Virus record (IMG/VR): IMGVR_UViG_3300036418_000012
Span: 1-42,425 of that record
Direction: 5' to 3' (one strand)
Origin: a virus
DNA: 42,425 bases
Part shown: positions 18,433 to 26,906 of the stretch, one piece after another
How the letters are laid out: each line of letters starts with the position of its first letter
Numbering within the stretch: the stretch's first letter is position 1
Notes under the pieces: model-generated
What the model saw: the letters and a program-made list of their open reading frames with translations, nothing else
What the model was told of the DNA's origin: nothing
Databases searched by the model: none
Position numbers and translations under genes: made by a program

Positions 18433-18840
18433 TTAGTTGAAGGCCTGGCCGCCAGGGCCACACACAAAAACGGTGATGTAATCGCCCGCGTTGGGATTGC
18501 CCGAAAGCGCGACCGCAATGACATGCTGAGGTGTGACGGCCGGGATTAACTGCCCAGCGGCGTTAGTGGTGAGTTTCTGCAGGGGTGTTACGGCGGCGCC
18601 GATCTGCGCCACGGCCTGCCCATGCTCGATTACCGAGATGGGGTTCTGGGCCGATACCGCATCCTCTTCGATCAAACCAACGCAAGGTTCACCGGCTGTG
18701 GTCGCCAGGGCAGCGTGATACTCGTCGGTGCCATAGACAACAGCCAGGCCGCGCTGGAATCCGGCCACGGCAGCGGGTAGCAGGCTCTCCTTGATCTGCG
18801 GTCCCTGCGGCCCCTTCAGTTCGACATTGATGTTTGCCAT
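18433..18840 (-). CDS. Capsid decoration protein (DUF2190-type)
   Basis: This 135-residue protein begins MANINVELKGPQGPQIKESL. It contains repeated beta-turn phrases with GLAVVYGTDEYHAALATTAGE, VIEHGQAVAQIGAAVTP and AVALSGNPNAGDYITVFV, typical of DUF2190 capsid cement proteins that bind the capsid surface and stabilise it. It lies between the protease and the major capsid protein, the usual place. It has hairpins on both sides: 18871-18892 upstream and 18385-18408 downstream. Confidence 0.75.
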   Translation of the reverse strand: MANINVELKGPQGPQIKESLLPAAVAGFQRGLAVVYGTDEYHAALATTAGEPCVGLIEEDAVSAQNPISVIEHGQAVAQIGAAVTPLQKLTTNAAGQLIPAVTPQHVIAVALSGNPNAGDYITVFVCGPGGQAFN

Positions 18841-18870
18841 ATGCCCTCCTGGGGCGAAAGTCTGAAAGCT

Positions 18871-18892
18871 GCGGGCGAATCACGGCGCCCGC
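18871..18892 (-). other. Stem-loop between protease and decoration genes
   Basis: A perfect 7-bp stem (GCGGGCG at 18871-18877 with CGCCCGC at 18886-18892) lies between the protease/scaffold gene and the decoration gene. No T-tract follows. Together with the hairpin at 18385-18408 it brackets the decoration gene transcript. Confidence 0.45.
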
Positions 18893-18931
18893 TCCGTCGC
18901 CATGCAGAGAACCACACGGCGCGTGGAACTG

Positions 18932-20161
18932 CTAGACTGCGCCGGCCGCCGCACTGCCGGCGTTTACCAGCTCCGGACGTTCTGTCACAACCTGGTCGAG
19001 CGCCTCGCTGAAGGTGATGTTCTTTTCCTTCTGCCGGGCGCGCGCTGCCGCCGTGAGCGGATCGTCTTTTGGATTAACGCTTGTTGGCGCTTGCGAAGCA
19101 CCGCTGAATACCGCGCCGCTCGGCACAATCTTCGGCAATGACTCCATAAAGCTGGTGAACACCTGAAGGGGAGCGACTTGCGGTTTCTTTCCGTCCTGGC
19201 CAGCCTCGCCGAACTCGATGGTCGTCGTGACCTTCGCCAGCTCGTCGAACACCAGGGGAAGCCCAGCCTTGTCGAAGGCGGGAACCCAGCGACCCTTGCT
19301 CTTGAGGCCATTGATAGCATCGAGCGCACGCTGTTGTGTCTCGGTAAGAGCTGCCCGAGACTCGCGCTCGGAGAATTTTGCAGTCTGCGCGGTCAGGTCC
19401 GTCTGCAAGGCGGAGACCTGGTCCTGCAGCGGCTTGGTTGCGGCTGTCACAGCTTCGGCGGCGATCCGCTTGACGTCGTCCTCGCTGAATGTCTTCGGTT
19501 GTGCGGGAGCCCCGAACATCTCGGCGAAGAACTCCTTGATCTGATCCTTAACGGGCTTTTTGTCGTCCACAGTTTCCTCCTCGCCGAAATCAACCGCCGT
19601 GAATCGCCGGTCTCCATCGTCGAAATTTAAGTTTTTGAGTCCCTTGACCTCGGGAGGCTGCGCACCGAGGAATGCCACATGCCGCAGATTGGTGATGCGG
19701 CCCTTGTCGTCGAGATAGAATGCGGCCGAGCGCTTCTTATAGCGGCCGGCTTTCACCGCGGCTTCAAACGCCGGATCGACTTCTTTGAATTTCGCCAGAA
19801 GCGTATTGCCGTTGCGCATGAGCCGTGAAGCCCATCCATACGCGGGCAGATTGTCTTTCGGATGGCCGACGCATGCAGGAGCTTCGTGACCTTCAGATCC
19901 TTCCGGATCATAGTTCGCGATTACACGATCGAGGTCCTCCTGGCTGAAAGTGCCCTTATCGCCGTAGCTTCCGGTACGGAAGATTTCGACCCATCCATTG
20001 CCGAAATCGGCCAATTGAACGGTCTGAGCGCATGTGCAGTTGGCACAGTCGCAATCTTTATGGGAGCAGTCTTTACAAATCCCGCTCTTGCAGGGATCGC
20101 ACTCGCATGCGCACATGTTCGTGCCTGCACTATCTCCGCCGGTATTTGTAGTTACGGCCAC
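18932..20161 (-). CDS. Mu I-like prohead protease/scaffold with Cys-rich N-terminus
   Basis: This 409-residue protein matches the Mu I protease family at about 45-180: GNGWVEIFRTGSYGDKGTFS, a GHPKD motif with H100, and KKRSAAFYLD with S145, candidate catalytic residues. The C-terminal half has a coiled coil (about 240-285) and then a scaffold-like region, as expected for a self-cleaving protease/scaffold. Unusually, residues 17-44 hold ten cysteines in CxC and CxxC spacing, resembling a metallothionein or compact zinc cluster; this is not part of the usual family. The start is GTG at 20161 with a weak ribosome-binding site. An ATG at 20116 (Met16), just before the cluster, is an alternative. 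It is followed by decoration and capsid genes. Confidence 0.8.
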   Translation of the reverse strand: MAVTTNTGGDSAGTNMCACECDPCKSGICKDCSHKDCDCANCTCAQTVQLADFGNGWVEIFRTGSYGDKGTFSQEDLDRVIANYDPEGSEGHEAPACVGHPKDNLPAYGWASRLMRNGNTLLAKFKEVDPAFEAAVKAGRYKKRSAAFYLDDKGRITNLRHVAFLGAQPPEVKGLKNLNFDDGDRRFTAVDFGEEETVDDKKPVKDQIKEFFAEMFGAPAQPKTFSEDDVKRIAAEAVTAATKPLQDQVSALQTDLTAQTAKFSERESRAALTETQQRALDAINGLKSKGRWVPAFDKAGLPLVFDELAKVTTTIEFGEAGQDGKKPQVAPLQVFTSFMESLPKIVPSGAVFSGASQAPTSVNPKDDPLTAAARARQKEKNITFSEALDQVVTERPELVNAGSAAAGAV

Positions 20162-20271
20162 GAAGCCAATGTAAGTGGCACAGAGGATATTTGTTGAGGA
20201 CTACGCAATAGACGCGATGAGTGCGATATATGCACTGTTGCGGGAAGGGATTAGTAGGCGAATGCCAGTGT

Positions 20272-21081
20272 TTATGCGGCTAGCAGCGACCGAAAGCTAG
20301 TCTGCTGAAGTTCGATCATAGCCAGAGGCATGGTCCGCAGACGGTCAAGGCCGCCGTCTTCACTGCCTTCCGGAGCTTCATCCGACGTGATGGGTACAAC
20401 TGAACAGCGGCAATTGAAGTCCCACGGTGGGTAAATCCTACGCCATACCGGATCAATTGCGCGAGCCGTGAATCCGTCCAGCTCAGCATGACCTGGCCGC
20501 ACACGCATATCGCCGACAGTCCAGTATTGCCAGAACGGCAGCGCCTCCTGCATGTGCGGCTCCTGCATCTGTTCGAGCCGGCCATTGGAGTAAGCCTTTG
20601 CCACTGTGGTGTGAAAGACGGTGTCCAGTTCAAATGCGGTGAGATTGGCGACTCCAGCGTCGCTCGTGATCTTGCCAACGGCCGCTCCCCACTCCGCGCG
20701 GGTGCCTCCGTTCGCCAGCGTATCGGCCAGCTCGTCGCGCACCTTGGCGATGACGCGCTGATCGTTCGTGCCGGCAATCGTAAAGGCGTCGCTGCGATAT
20801 TGGCGAGTCAGTCCGTCGAAGACATGCCTCGTCACCGGCGTGAGCTTACGCAGGTACTCGATCGCGCCTGTGGCCGGAACATCCAGACTGAATCCGACGT
20901 CGAACATGCCGTCGTCCATCTGCTCTGCGAAACTGCGGACCAGGCGCGATCCGGTGGCGAGCTGCATGGGCCGGCGCGTCTTCGCGAGGCCCACGCGCAC
21001 AATATGCAGCCGCCCCATTAGGTTCGAGGCGGCCATATACTGGGCCAGAGCATCCCCGATCTGAACCTGCGGCTGAATCAC
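20272..21081 (-). CDS. Phage head morphogenesis protein (MuF / SPP1 gp7-like)
   Basis: This 269-residue protein begins MIQPQVQIGDALAQYM. The conserved C-terminal block contains VGDMRVRPGHAELDGFTARA and, about 20 residues later, YPPWDFNCRCSVVPI, the signature of minor head proteins of the MuF/SPP1 gp7 family. These proteins sit inside the capsid near the portal. The start lies 3 bp from the portal stop. About 110 bp without a gene separate it from the protease; nothing clear is seen there beyond a weak palindrome around 20221-20237. Confidence 0.85.
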   Translation of the reverse strand: MIQPQVQIGDALAQYMAASNLMGRLHIVRVGLAKTRRPMQLATGSRLVRSFAEQMDDGMFDVGFSLDVPATGAIEYLRKLTPVTRHVFDGLTRQYRSDAFTIAGTNDQRVIAKVRDELADTLANGGTRAEWGAAVGKITSDAGVANLTAFELDTVFHTTVAKAYSNGRLEQMQEPHMQEALPFWQYWTVGDMRVRPGHAELDGFTARAIDPVWRRIYPPWDFNCRCSVVPITSDEAPEGSEDGGLDRLRTMPLAMIELQQTSFRSLLAA

Positions 21082-21084
21082 TTG

Positions 21085-22602
21085 CTACCTCGCAGCCAGG
21101 CCGCTGGCCAGTTCGCTGATGCGCTTGCGATAGATCTCGACCGATTCTCCCTTGAGTTGCGAGAAGAGACGATCGAAGTCCTTTTGTTCGCGGGCGACGA
21201 TCTGTTTGGTCGTCGGCTCCGAGAACTCCTCATCCGGCTGATCCTCATCGTCATCGCCCGGATCGGCGTCGTCATCTGGATCCGCGTCTGGATCGGCGCC
21301 TGAATTCGGCGGGGCCGCCCCAAAGGGCGCCGGCGGAGTTGGGGCCTTCAGCACGACATCGCCTTCCTCAGGAACAGGCACGCCGTAAGTTTCGGATACG
21401 TAGCCCTGGCTGATGGGGAAGCCCATCTTCTGCAGCCCCATGTCCACAGTGATCCGATCGGTCAGATCTTCCTGCTCTTCGATGTTGAACGTCCACTCCG
21501 GAACGGGCGCGTTCGGCCCGTAGTTCCATAGCACCAGCGGGCGGATAAGCTGACGGTTGACGACAGAGGCGACGGCGCGGCAAAGCTCGACAGTGCGCTT
21601 CTGCAGCGTGTCGGCATGCACTTCGCCTTGAGCCTTTGCGCCCGTGCCGCCTTCGTTGCCGAAGCTGGTCAGCGTCTCTCCCAGGATCTTGCGCGCGATG
21701 GAGTACTGCATTGCCTGGAAGAAATTCTCATAGACGGCCGGATCCTGCGATCGTGCCACCTTGAGCAGCTCCTCGTCATAGCTGAATCCCTGGGGAACGG
21801 CGATAGCCACGTTGTCGATGATGGCCTGCGCGAGAGCGGCGGCCTGCTGGCGCTCGGCGACGTTATCGGCGTCGTTGTACCTCACAACCGCTGTCCCCGG
21901 CCCCTTCTCGGCGAACTGCATCCATAGCCGCTGGATATTGCGCTTGAACCAGCTCGGCCAGAACACGGACTTCAGAAGCGGCCGTCCCATGCGATTGCGG
22001 CCGCGTTTGCGATAGGTGAAGACGATGAACTTCTCCTCGGGTACCAGCGTCCCCGTAGATGCCCATGGTTGATCGAGAAACTGCAGCTGTCCGATCTGAG
22101 GCTGGTAGCGATCGCCAAACAGAAACAACTCTTGCGGACAATCGTTGATCTCAGCCAGCGAAGCCTGTCCCATGCTGGTATCGAAGATCATCTCCTGGAC
22201 GCTGAACCCATAGCCGGGCGCGTCCAGTACGCAATCGAGCACCGAATGGAAGTCAGGGATCAGCGCGATCTGATCTTCGATAAATTCCTTAACGTCCAGG
22301 CCGAGCTGCGAATCGGCGCCGGCAATCACGCTGCGATCGCGCTCCAGCACGCTAAGCCGCAACGTGTCGAGCGCATTGCCTACGTCTTCATCCTTTTCCT
22401 CCAGTTCGCGATAGAGAAGCATCGCCTGGGGGTGGTTGTAGATCATCGTCGTCCAGATTGTGGACGGATCGCGCATCCCGCCAAAGGCGAGCGAATTGCG
22501 ATAAAGCGAGATCTGCGACATGTAGAGCGCCGCATCCGTAACGATCTTGCCCTTCGCGGGCAGAGGCGGAACGGCTTGCGGTTGATTCTGATCGTCGGCC
22601 AT
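21085..22602 (-). CDS. Portal protein (DUF935, Mu gp29-like)
   Basis: This 505-residue protein starts at an ATG overlapping the terminase stop (TAATG). It contains the DUF935 landmarks: YNHPQAMLLYRELEEKDEDV near 55-75, APGYGFSVQEMIFDTS near 130, EEKFIVFTYRKRGRNRMGRP near 190, and the family signature KILGETLTSFGNEGGTGAKA near 310. A strongly acidic segment (DADPDDDADPGDDDEDQPDEE) lies at about 430-455. It forms the portal ring for DNA packaging, between terminase and MuF. Confidence 0.92.
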   Translation of the reverse strand: MADDQNQPQAVPPLPAKGKIVTDAALYMSQISLYRNSLAFGGMRDPSTIWTTMIYNHPQAMLLYRELEEKDEDVGNALDTLRLSVLERDRSVIAGADSQLGLDVKEFIEDQIALIPDFHSVLDCVLDAPGYGFSVQEMIFDTSMGQASLAEINDCPQELFLFGDRYQPQIGQLQFLDQPWASTGTLVPEEKFIVFTYRKRGRNRMGRPLLKSVFWPSWFKRNIQRLWMQFAEKGPGTAVVRYNDADNVAERQQAAALAQAIIDNVAIAVPQGFSYDEELLKVARSQDPAVYENFFQAMQYSIARKILGETLTSFGNEGGTGAKAQGEVHADTLQKRTVELCRAVASVVNRQLIRPLVLWNYGPNAPVPEWTFNIEEQEDLTDRITVDMGLQKMGFPISQGYVSETYGVPVPEEGDVVLKAPTPPAPFGAAPPNSGADPDADPDDDADPGDDDEDQPDEEFSEPTTKQIVAREQKDFDRLFSQLKGESVEIYRKRISELASGLAAR

Positions 22603-24068
22603 TACATGTAGCCTCCAAGGCGAGAATAAGATGTGGGCACAAGCGGCGCCTGCATTCCCAGTTCGCAGTTGCCGGTGTCGGCCGCCAGATCCGCCAGGGC
22701 CTTGGCCCAGAACGCATCGGCGTGGGCATAGAGCTTTTTCTTGACGCCGCCGGCGACGGCCGTGTCGACCTCGATGCGCGGCGCATCGAAGGTGACACCG
22801 GTGGATGTGGCCTGGCGCTTGATGGCCTGCAACTCGGTGCGGATGCGCCCGTCGTGCGGAATGCGCGAGCGCATTTGCTCAAAGCGCTTCTTGATCCGGA
22901 TCGCCATATCCGTCTTGAGCCGGACACCATTGTCATTCGTTCCGCCGAAGCTCACGCCGAGCAGCCGGCCTGCGTTGGTTTCATTGAGCATGTCGTAAAG
23001 CCCAACGCCCATGCCTGTCTTGTCGATCGCTGCCCGGCTCGCCATTCTGACGATCGGATTGAGCGCCCGGAACTGGTTGGGGAAAGTGACGTTATGCAGC
23101 CAGATCACGCCCCGTGTCCAGGCAACATCGCCGATCTTCTCGTCAAGCCACAGACAAGAGGCATCGTGGTCGCGGCCGACATCGATGCCGGCGAAGAGCG
23201 GCCCGCGCGGATTGAAGTTCGGATCGAGATCGATCGTCATGCTCGAATTCGAATCCAACTGGAGCAGCTTCGCGCCGGCGGCATCGTCTTCGCACGCCGC
23301 GATCAGATCGAGCGTCAACCAGGCGCCAGTGGACTTGAGGAAGACACAGCAGAATTCCTGATTCCAGGTGTCGTCGTCATTCAACCCCAGGCGCATTCCG
23401 TCGATGTCGATCGGGCATCCCTCCGCAACGGCGCGGTAGACGTCGACCCAATGGCCGGACCATCCGTTTCGCCTTACCGGTAGATCCGCCGGCGCGACGC
23501 CGAGATCAAGGCCAAGGTCGCGCGCAATATCGAAAAACTTGCCTTGCTCGCCGTTAGGCGTGCTGAGCACTTCAAGCGAGTTGCCGAGCGCCACCTGGCG
23601 GAACACGGCCGCAAAGATCGCATAGCTGTCCTCGTGATGCCCGAACTCATCCAGGACGGCGTCTCCGGGATAGCCGCGAGCCGTGCGCGGGTTTGCCGGC
23701 AGCGCGATGATGCGGCTGCCGTTGGGAAAGGTAATCTTGCTTTGAATGGCTTCGATGCGGCCGAGCGAATCGACGAAATCCTCGTTGGCAATGTGCTGTG
23801 CCGTACCTCCCATGAGCTGGCAGAGCTTTGCCGCTGTCTCCACGAACTCGACAGATTGGGCCTTCGAAGCACTGAGCACCGTCGTGGTCCGGCCGGGAAT
23901 GCGCATGGAGATTTCGTCGCGGCGATAGGCAGTCGCGAACGAATAGCCGATACGGGCAGATTTCACCGCGCACTTGAACCGCGTGTCATCGTCGATCCAG
24001 CGCTGCTGGTAGGGCCGCATCTGCAGAACGGCCGGAAGCTTGATCTCGTGATCGAGAACCTCAATCAT
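22602..24068 (-). CDS. Terminase large subunit (Mu gp28-like)
   Basis: This 488-residue protein has the Mu-type ATPase N-terminus: KSARIGYS (36-43) as Walker A-like, DAVLDEFGHHED (136-147) as Walker B with D140 and E141, and LSTPNGEQGKF (168-178) as the coupling motif. The C-terminal nuclease begins with GIDVGRDHD (D296). It packages DNA into the prohead and cuts it. It overlaps the small terminase gene by 8 bp and the portal gene by one base. Confidence 0.92.
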   Translation of the reverse strand: MIEVLDHEIKLPAVLQMRPYQQRWIDDDTRFKCAVKSARIGYSFATAYRRDEISMRIPGRTTTVLSASKAQSVEFVETAAKLCQLMGGTAQHIANEDFVDSLGRIEAIQSKITFPNGSRIIALPANPRTARGYPGDAVLDEFGHHEDSYAIFAAVFRQVALGNSLEVLSTPNGEQGKFFDIARDLGLDLGVAPADLPVRRNGWSGHWVDVYRAVAEGCPIDIDGMRLGLNDDDTWNQEFCCVFLKSTGAWLTLDLIAACEDDAAGAKLLQLDSNSSMTIDLDPNFNPRGPLFAGIDVGRDHDASCLWLDEKIGDVAWTRGVIWLHNVTFPNQFRALNPIVRMASRAAIDKTGMGVGLYDMLNETNAGRLLGVSFGGTNDNGVRLKTDMAIRIKKRFEQMRSRIPHDGRIRTELQAIKRQATSTGVTFDAPRIEVDTAVAGGVKKKLYAHADAFWAKALADLAADTGNCELGMQAPLVPTSYSRLGGYM

Positions 24069-24750
24069 GAGCGATCACCAACGGGGGAAGGCCGAAGGTG
24101 CGCTCGCGCAGAAGATTGATGTCTTCGATTGAGAACTGGCCTGTGCCTTTCTTCGCCGCGCTTTGCGTGGCCTGGTCAACGCGTTCACGCGCCTGGCGTT
24201 CGCGCTCCTCAAGCAGCTTTATCTTGCGTTCGTCGGTGGCCACCTTGCGCTCTTTGATGTCATTGGCGCGGCGTCCCTGCATGATCTCCGCCAGCGCTAT
24301 CAATCCCTTGGTGGCGTTGAGACGGCCCTTTGGTGTGGAGTCTTCGGCCAGGATCGCCATGAGCTGATCCCGCGCCGCATTCAATACGGCTTCATCGCCG
24401 CCGGCCACGACGGATTTTGCAAATGCCTCGGCGATCTCCCGAGCCTGCGCTGAGCGCGACATCGTCTCTTCGGTTACCTGGCGTACGCGCAGATCGTGCC
24501 AGCGATGCAGATTCGTGTACGGAATCTGGAGATTGGGGAATAGTTCGAGCACGGGAGTCGGCAGAGACTCCCAGTCGACGAAGCCGCCCTCGCTCTTAGG
24601 AAGCGACGACAGCTCCTCGATTTCCTTCCACGTTTTACCGACGTCGCGCAGCTGGAGAATCGCTCCGCGCACCTCCACCGGAAGGCGATCGATTTTCAGC
24701 GGAAGATTTCTTTGCCGCTTTTCGCCGGTTCTCACTCGGGGCTTTGTCAT
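24061..24750 (-). CDS. Small terminase subunit (DUF3486, Mu gp27-like)
   Basis: This 229-residue protein begins MTKPRVRTGEKRQRNLPLKI. It contains LPVEVRGAILQLRDVGKTWKE, HRWHDLRVRQVTEE and ARDQLMAILAEDSTPKGRLN, matching DUF3486 proteins. These bind DNA and hand it to the large subunit. The C-terminal half is a long charged helix (about 150-205). It is directly before the terminase large subunit with an 8-bp overlap, as in Mu. Confidence 0.85.
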   Translation of the reverse strand: MTKPRVRTGEKRQRNLPLKIDRLPVEVRGAILQLRDVGKTWKEIEELSSLPKSEGGFVDWESLPTPVLELFPNLQIPYTNLHRWHDLRVRQVTEETMSRSAQAREIAEAFAKSVVAGGDEAVLNAARDQLMAILAEDSTPKGRLNATKGLIALAEIMQGRRANDIKERKVATDERKIKLLEERERQARERVDQATQSAAKKGTGQFSIEDINLLRERTFGLPPLVIAHD

Positions 24751-24752
24751 GG

Positions 24753-25076
24753 CTAGTCGATCAGTACGTCATCGTTGCTCTTGCGCCGGATCACTACGCC
24801 GAGGGCCATGGCCGTCAGCTCGATCTCAGAGATCTCCGTACGGCCGCTGAGTTCATTCACCTTCTGCTTGAAATCGAGGTAACCGAGCACCTTGAGATCC
24901 TGCAGCATGGTGATGACCTGGTCGCGCCCCATGGTGTGCCCCAGTTCCTGCATCATGGCGAATACTTCAAAGTCATCCATGCGCGAAAGCTGTGCTTCAT
25001 GGCCTTGGCGCACAAACTTCAACATCGTGCCCCGCCGCCGCCTCGTCTGGATCAGTTCACGCTCCGCATTCATCAT
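24753..25076 (-). CDS. Winged-helix-like protein in Mu gp26 position
   Basis: The ATG at 25076 follows GGGGGTGGAA; a TTG at 25094 overlapping the previous stop is an alternative. The 107-residue product contains LVRQ-type basic helices and residues such as GHTMGRDQVITMLQDLKVLGYLDF, typical of a winged-helix fold. It ends EISEIELTAMALGVVIRRKSND. Mu and relatives encode small helical or wHTH proteins here, just upstream of gp27. Probably DNA-binding, possibly in packaging. Function is not known. Confidence 0.65.
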   Translation of the reverse strand: MMNAERELIQTRRRRGTMLKFVRQGHEAQLSRMDDFEVFAMMQELGHTMGRDQVITMLQDLKVLGYLDFKQKVNELSGRTEISEIELTAMALGVVIRRKSNDDVLID

Positions 25077-25090
25077 TTCCACCCCCAAGG

Positions 25091-25609
25091 TCAACCCCGT
25101 TTATCCCGCTCATCCAGACGCGTATGGATTCGTTCGATCGAACGGGCCACATCGCTCATGACCACATCCTGTTTGTCCAGCCGCTCCGAGATGCTTCCAA
25201 GCTCCCGGCCGGCATAGATCGCCAGCCTCCGTACCTCTTCCGACTGACGTCCGCCCTGCTCAGCCAGTCTGGTCAGAGCATCCGCCGTTTTGCCCTGGGC
25301 CGAAGCGCCCTGCTGCACGCTGTTCACGACGGCGGAGAACGTGGTCTGCACCGTCTCGTTCATCCGGGACAGGAAGCGGCCGAGGAATGCGAGGGAGACC
25401 AGGGCGACGATCGGCCATGGCCCCCACACTCCGAGCAGCCGGAATGCCTCAAGAGGCTGGCGCTGCAGCAACTCAAAGAGAGCCAGGACAACCGCGGCGC
25501 CGCCCGCCGAACTCAAGGCCACCCGGAAGTGCTTCACCCAGCCAACCCGGAAACTGGCCTCGGCCACTCCTTTGGGTGCTTCCACAGAGCCAATCCCGAG
25601 GGTTGTCAT
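25091..25609 (-). CDS. Membrane protein with coiled coil (Mu gp25-position)
   Basis: This 172-residue protein has a hydrophobic hairpin at about 28-47 and 65-80 (ALSSAGGAAVVLALFELL; WPIVALVSLAFLGRFLS). A long amphipathic helix follows (about 80-170), with SVQQGASAQGKTADAL and ERLDKQDVVMSDVARSIERI. Mu-like phages often encode a membrane-anchored coiled-coil protein of unknown role between the lysis genes and gp27. A role in lysis or packaging is possible. The 256 bp upstream (25610-25865) hold no clear gene. Confidence 0.6.
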   Translation of the reverse strand: MTTLGIGSVEAPKGVAEASFRVGWVKHFRVALSSAGGAAVVLALFELLQRQPLEAFRLLGVWGPWPIVALVSLAFLGRFLSRMNETVQTTFSAVVNSVQQGASAQGKTADALTRLAEQGGRQSEEVRRLAIYAGRELGSISERLDKQDVVMSDVARSIERIHTRLDERDKRG

Positions 25610-25865
25610 CGTCTACCCTCGCCGCCGGCCAAATCTGACTTTCCACCGCCCATTTTCGGTCCTCGCCGGATCTCTTCCCGGTTTTTTAGGTTTTTGGACC
25701 CCTGGGCCGGTCCACGTCTCCCAGAAGCGCCCCGCAATCAAACAGAAAAATACCGTTTCAGCGTTCTCGCGGCGAGGGTGCCACTACCCCCGCCAAAATT
25801 TCCACCGACGCGTTCTAGGGCCTCCTAGCGCGATTTCGGCTTTTTCGCTCCCGTCCTGGGGGCGC
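25610..25865. other. 256-bp stretch without a clear gene
   Basis: On the minus strand one frame stays open for about 60 codons near the middle but has no start codon with a ribosome-binding site. T-rich and C-rich runs (GGTTTTTTAGG around 25680) and inverted pieces occur. A promoter or an mRNA processing site for the head operon could lie here; no convincing boxes were found. Confidence 0.35.
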
Positions 25866-26498
25866 CTACTGCACCGCCTGGTTCGAGGGCCGGTTCCAGA
25901 TAGCCTCGAAGTTACCCTCGAAGCGGGCTACCGAGGCGGGGTCTCTGACCAGCAAAAGAGAGTTGTCCTGGACCTTCTCGCCGCTGGCGCTCCAGTTCGC
26001 CGATCCCTCCCTGAGGAGTACTCCGTCCACGACGTATGCCTTCAGGTGCGCCAGGGCGACCACGCCTTTGATTCGCATGTGGATGTTCGGCTGCCCACCA
26101 AACAGCGCGTTGAGATCCGTTCCACCCTTGGCTCCATGCGCCCGCTCCCCGGCGTATTGCGTCTGATCGCGATAGACACGGATGGCTACGCCGCGCTGGG
26201 CCAGCTTCACAAGCTCCTCGGCAATCGGCTTGTCGTCCATCGCATAGGTGGAGATGTCCACCGACTTTCGCGCAGTGTCGAGCTGCGCCACGTCGATCAG
26301 CTCAAGATTCTCGGCCGGCGAGTAATGTGCTTCGATGACTGGCGGTGCCGCAACCTGAGCAAAGACCGGCCGCATATGTCCGTCGTCATCGCACCCGCGC
26401 AGGAATGCCCCTAGGCAAATACCGGCCGAGCAGACTATGAGCGCACGGCCCAAGTTAAGCATTGGGTGGTTTGTCCTACCTACAATCGCAACCTGCAT
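25866..26498 (-). CDS. Phospholipase-D-superfamily nuclease with export signal
   Basis: This 210-residue protein carries one HKD motif: H151, K153 and D158 in HLKAYVVDG, followed by REGSANWSASGE. This is the signature of bacterial Nuc-type endonucleases, which act as dimers. The N-terminus has a hydrophobic segment (about 15-35, LGRALIVCSAGICLGAFL) ending near a Cys, so the protein is probably periplasmic or membrane-anchored. GGAGAGAGT precedes the ATG at 26498. It lies between lysis and packaging genes in the late operon. A periplasmic nuclease could degrade host or competing phage DNA, or help release; this is an inference. The HKD family also includes lipid-acting enzymes. Confidence 0.8.
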   Translation of the reverse strand: MQVAIVGRTNHPMLNLGRALIVCSAGICLGAFLRGCDDDGHMRPVFAQVAAPPVIEAHYSPAENLELIDVAQLDTARKSVDISTYAMDDKPIAEELVKLAQRGVAIRVYRDQTQYAGERAHGAKGGTDLNALFGGQPNIHMRIKGVVALAHLKAYVVDGVLLREGSANWSASGEKVQDNSLLLVRDPASVARFEGNFEAIWNRPSNQAVQ

Positions 26499-26516
26499 AC
26501 TCTCTCCAGTTCTATG

Positions 26517-26546
26517 CCGGCGCCCGGAGGGTTATCCGAGCGCCGG
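26517..26546 (-). other. Stem-loop upstream of the PLD nuclease gene
   Basis: CCGGCGC (26517-26523) pairs with GCGCCGG (26540-26546), with a 16-base loop that can pair further. It lies 18 bp before the nuclease start and after the small membrane protein gene. There is no T-tract, so an attenuator or mRNA stability role is as likely as termination. Confidence 0.4.
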
Positions 26547-26632
26547 GTTAGGGTTGATGTGCTCCAGTGGCCTTCTAGCCGCCTTGTAAATCTCTCGCTG
26601 TGCCTGCCCTGGCGCCTGCTATGCGTTTTAAG

Positions 26633-26896
26633 TTATGTGTGGATCCGGCGCAGGACGATCATCAGAATCAGCGCCAGAAAAGGAAATGCCTTCTTAAGGT
26701 CTATGCCCGCCGCGCCGGCCGCCAGCTTGATTCGTGTAAGCAACAGCCTGGCCTCGTCGCGGTCCTTGCGCACAGACGCTGATGCCGCCTGCTCAATTGC
26801 AAGCAGATTCTTCGCGACCGTTGCGCCGCGCTTCGTTCCCAGCCAGAACGCGGCGATAATGGCCGCCACGATCCAGACGCCGTAAAGAATCACCAT
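26633..26896 (-). CDS. Small membrane protein in lysis cassette
   Basis: The start at 26896 (MVILYGVWIVAAIIAAFWLG) follows GGAGAGAGACC. The frame extends upstream but overlaps the next gene and is not protein-like. The 87-residue product has a transmembrane helix at 3-20, a charged helical middle (KNLLAIEQAASASVRKDRDE) and a second hydrophobic stretch at about 68-82 (AFPFLALILMIVL). This fits a holin-like or spanin-associated lysis protein. No specific family is recognised. Confidence 0.65.
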   Translation of the reverse strand: MVILYGVWIVAAIIAAFWLGTKRGATVAKNLLAIEQAASASVRKDRDEARLLLTRIKLAAGAAGIDLKKAFPFLALILMIVLRRIHT

Positions 26897-26906
26897 GGTC
26901 TCTCTC

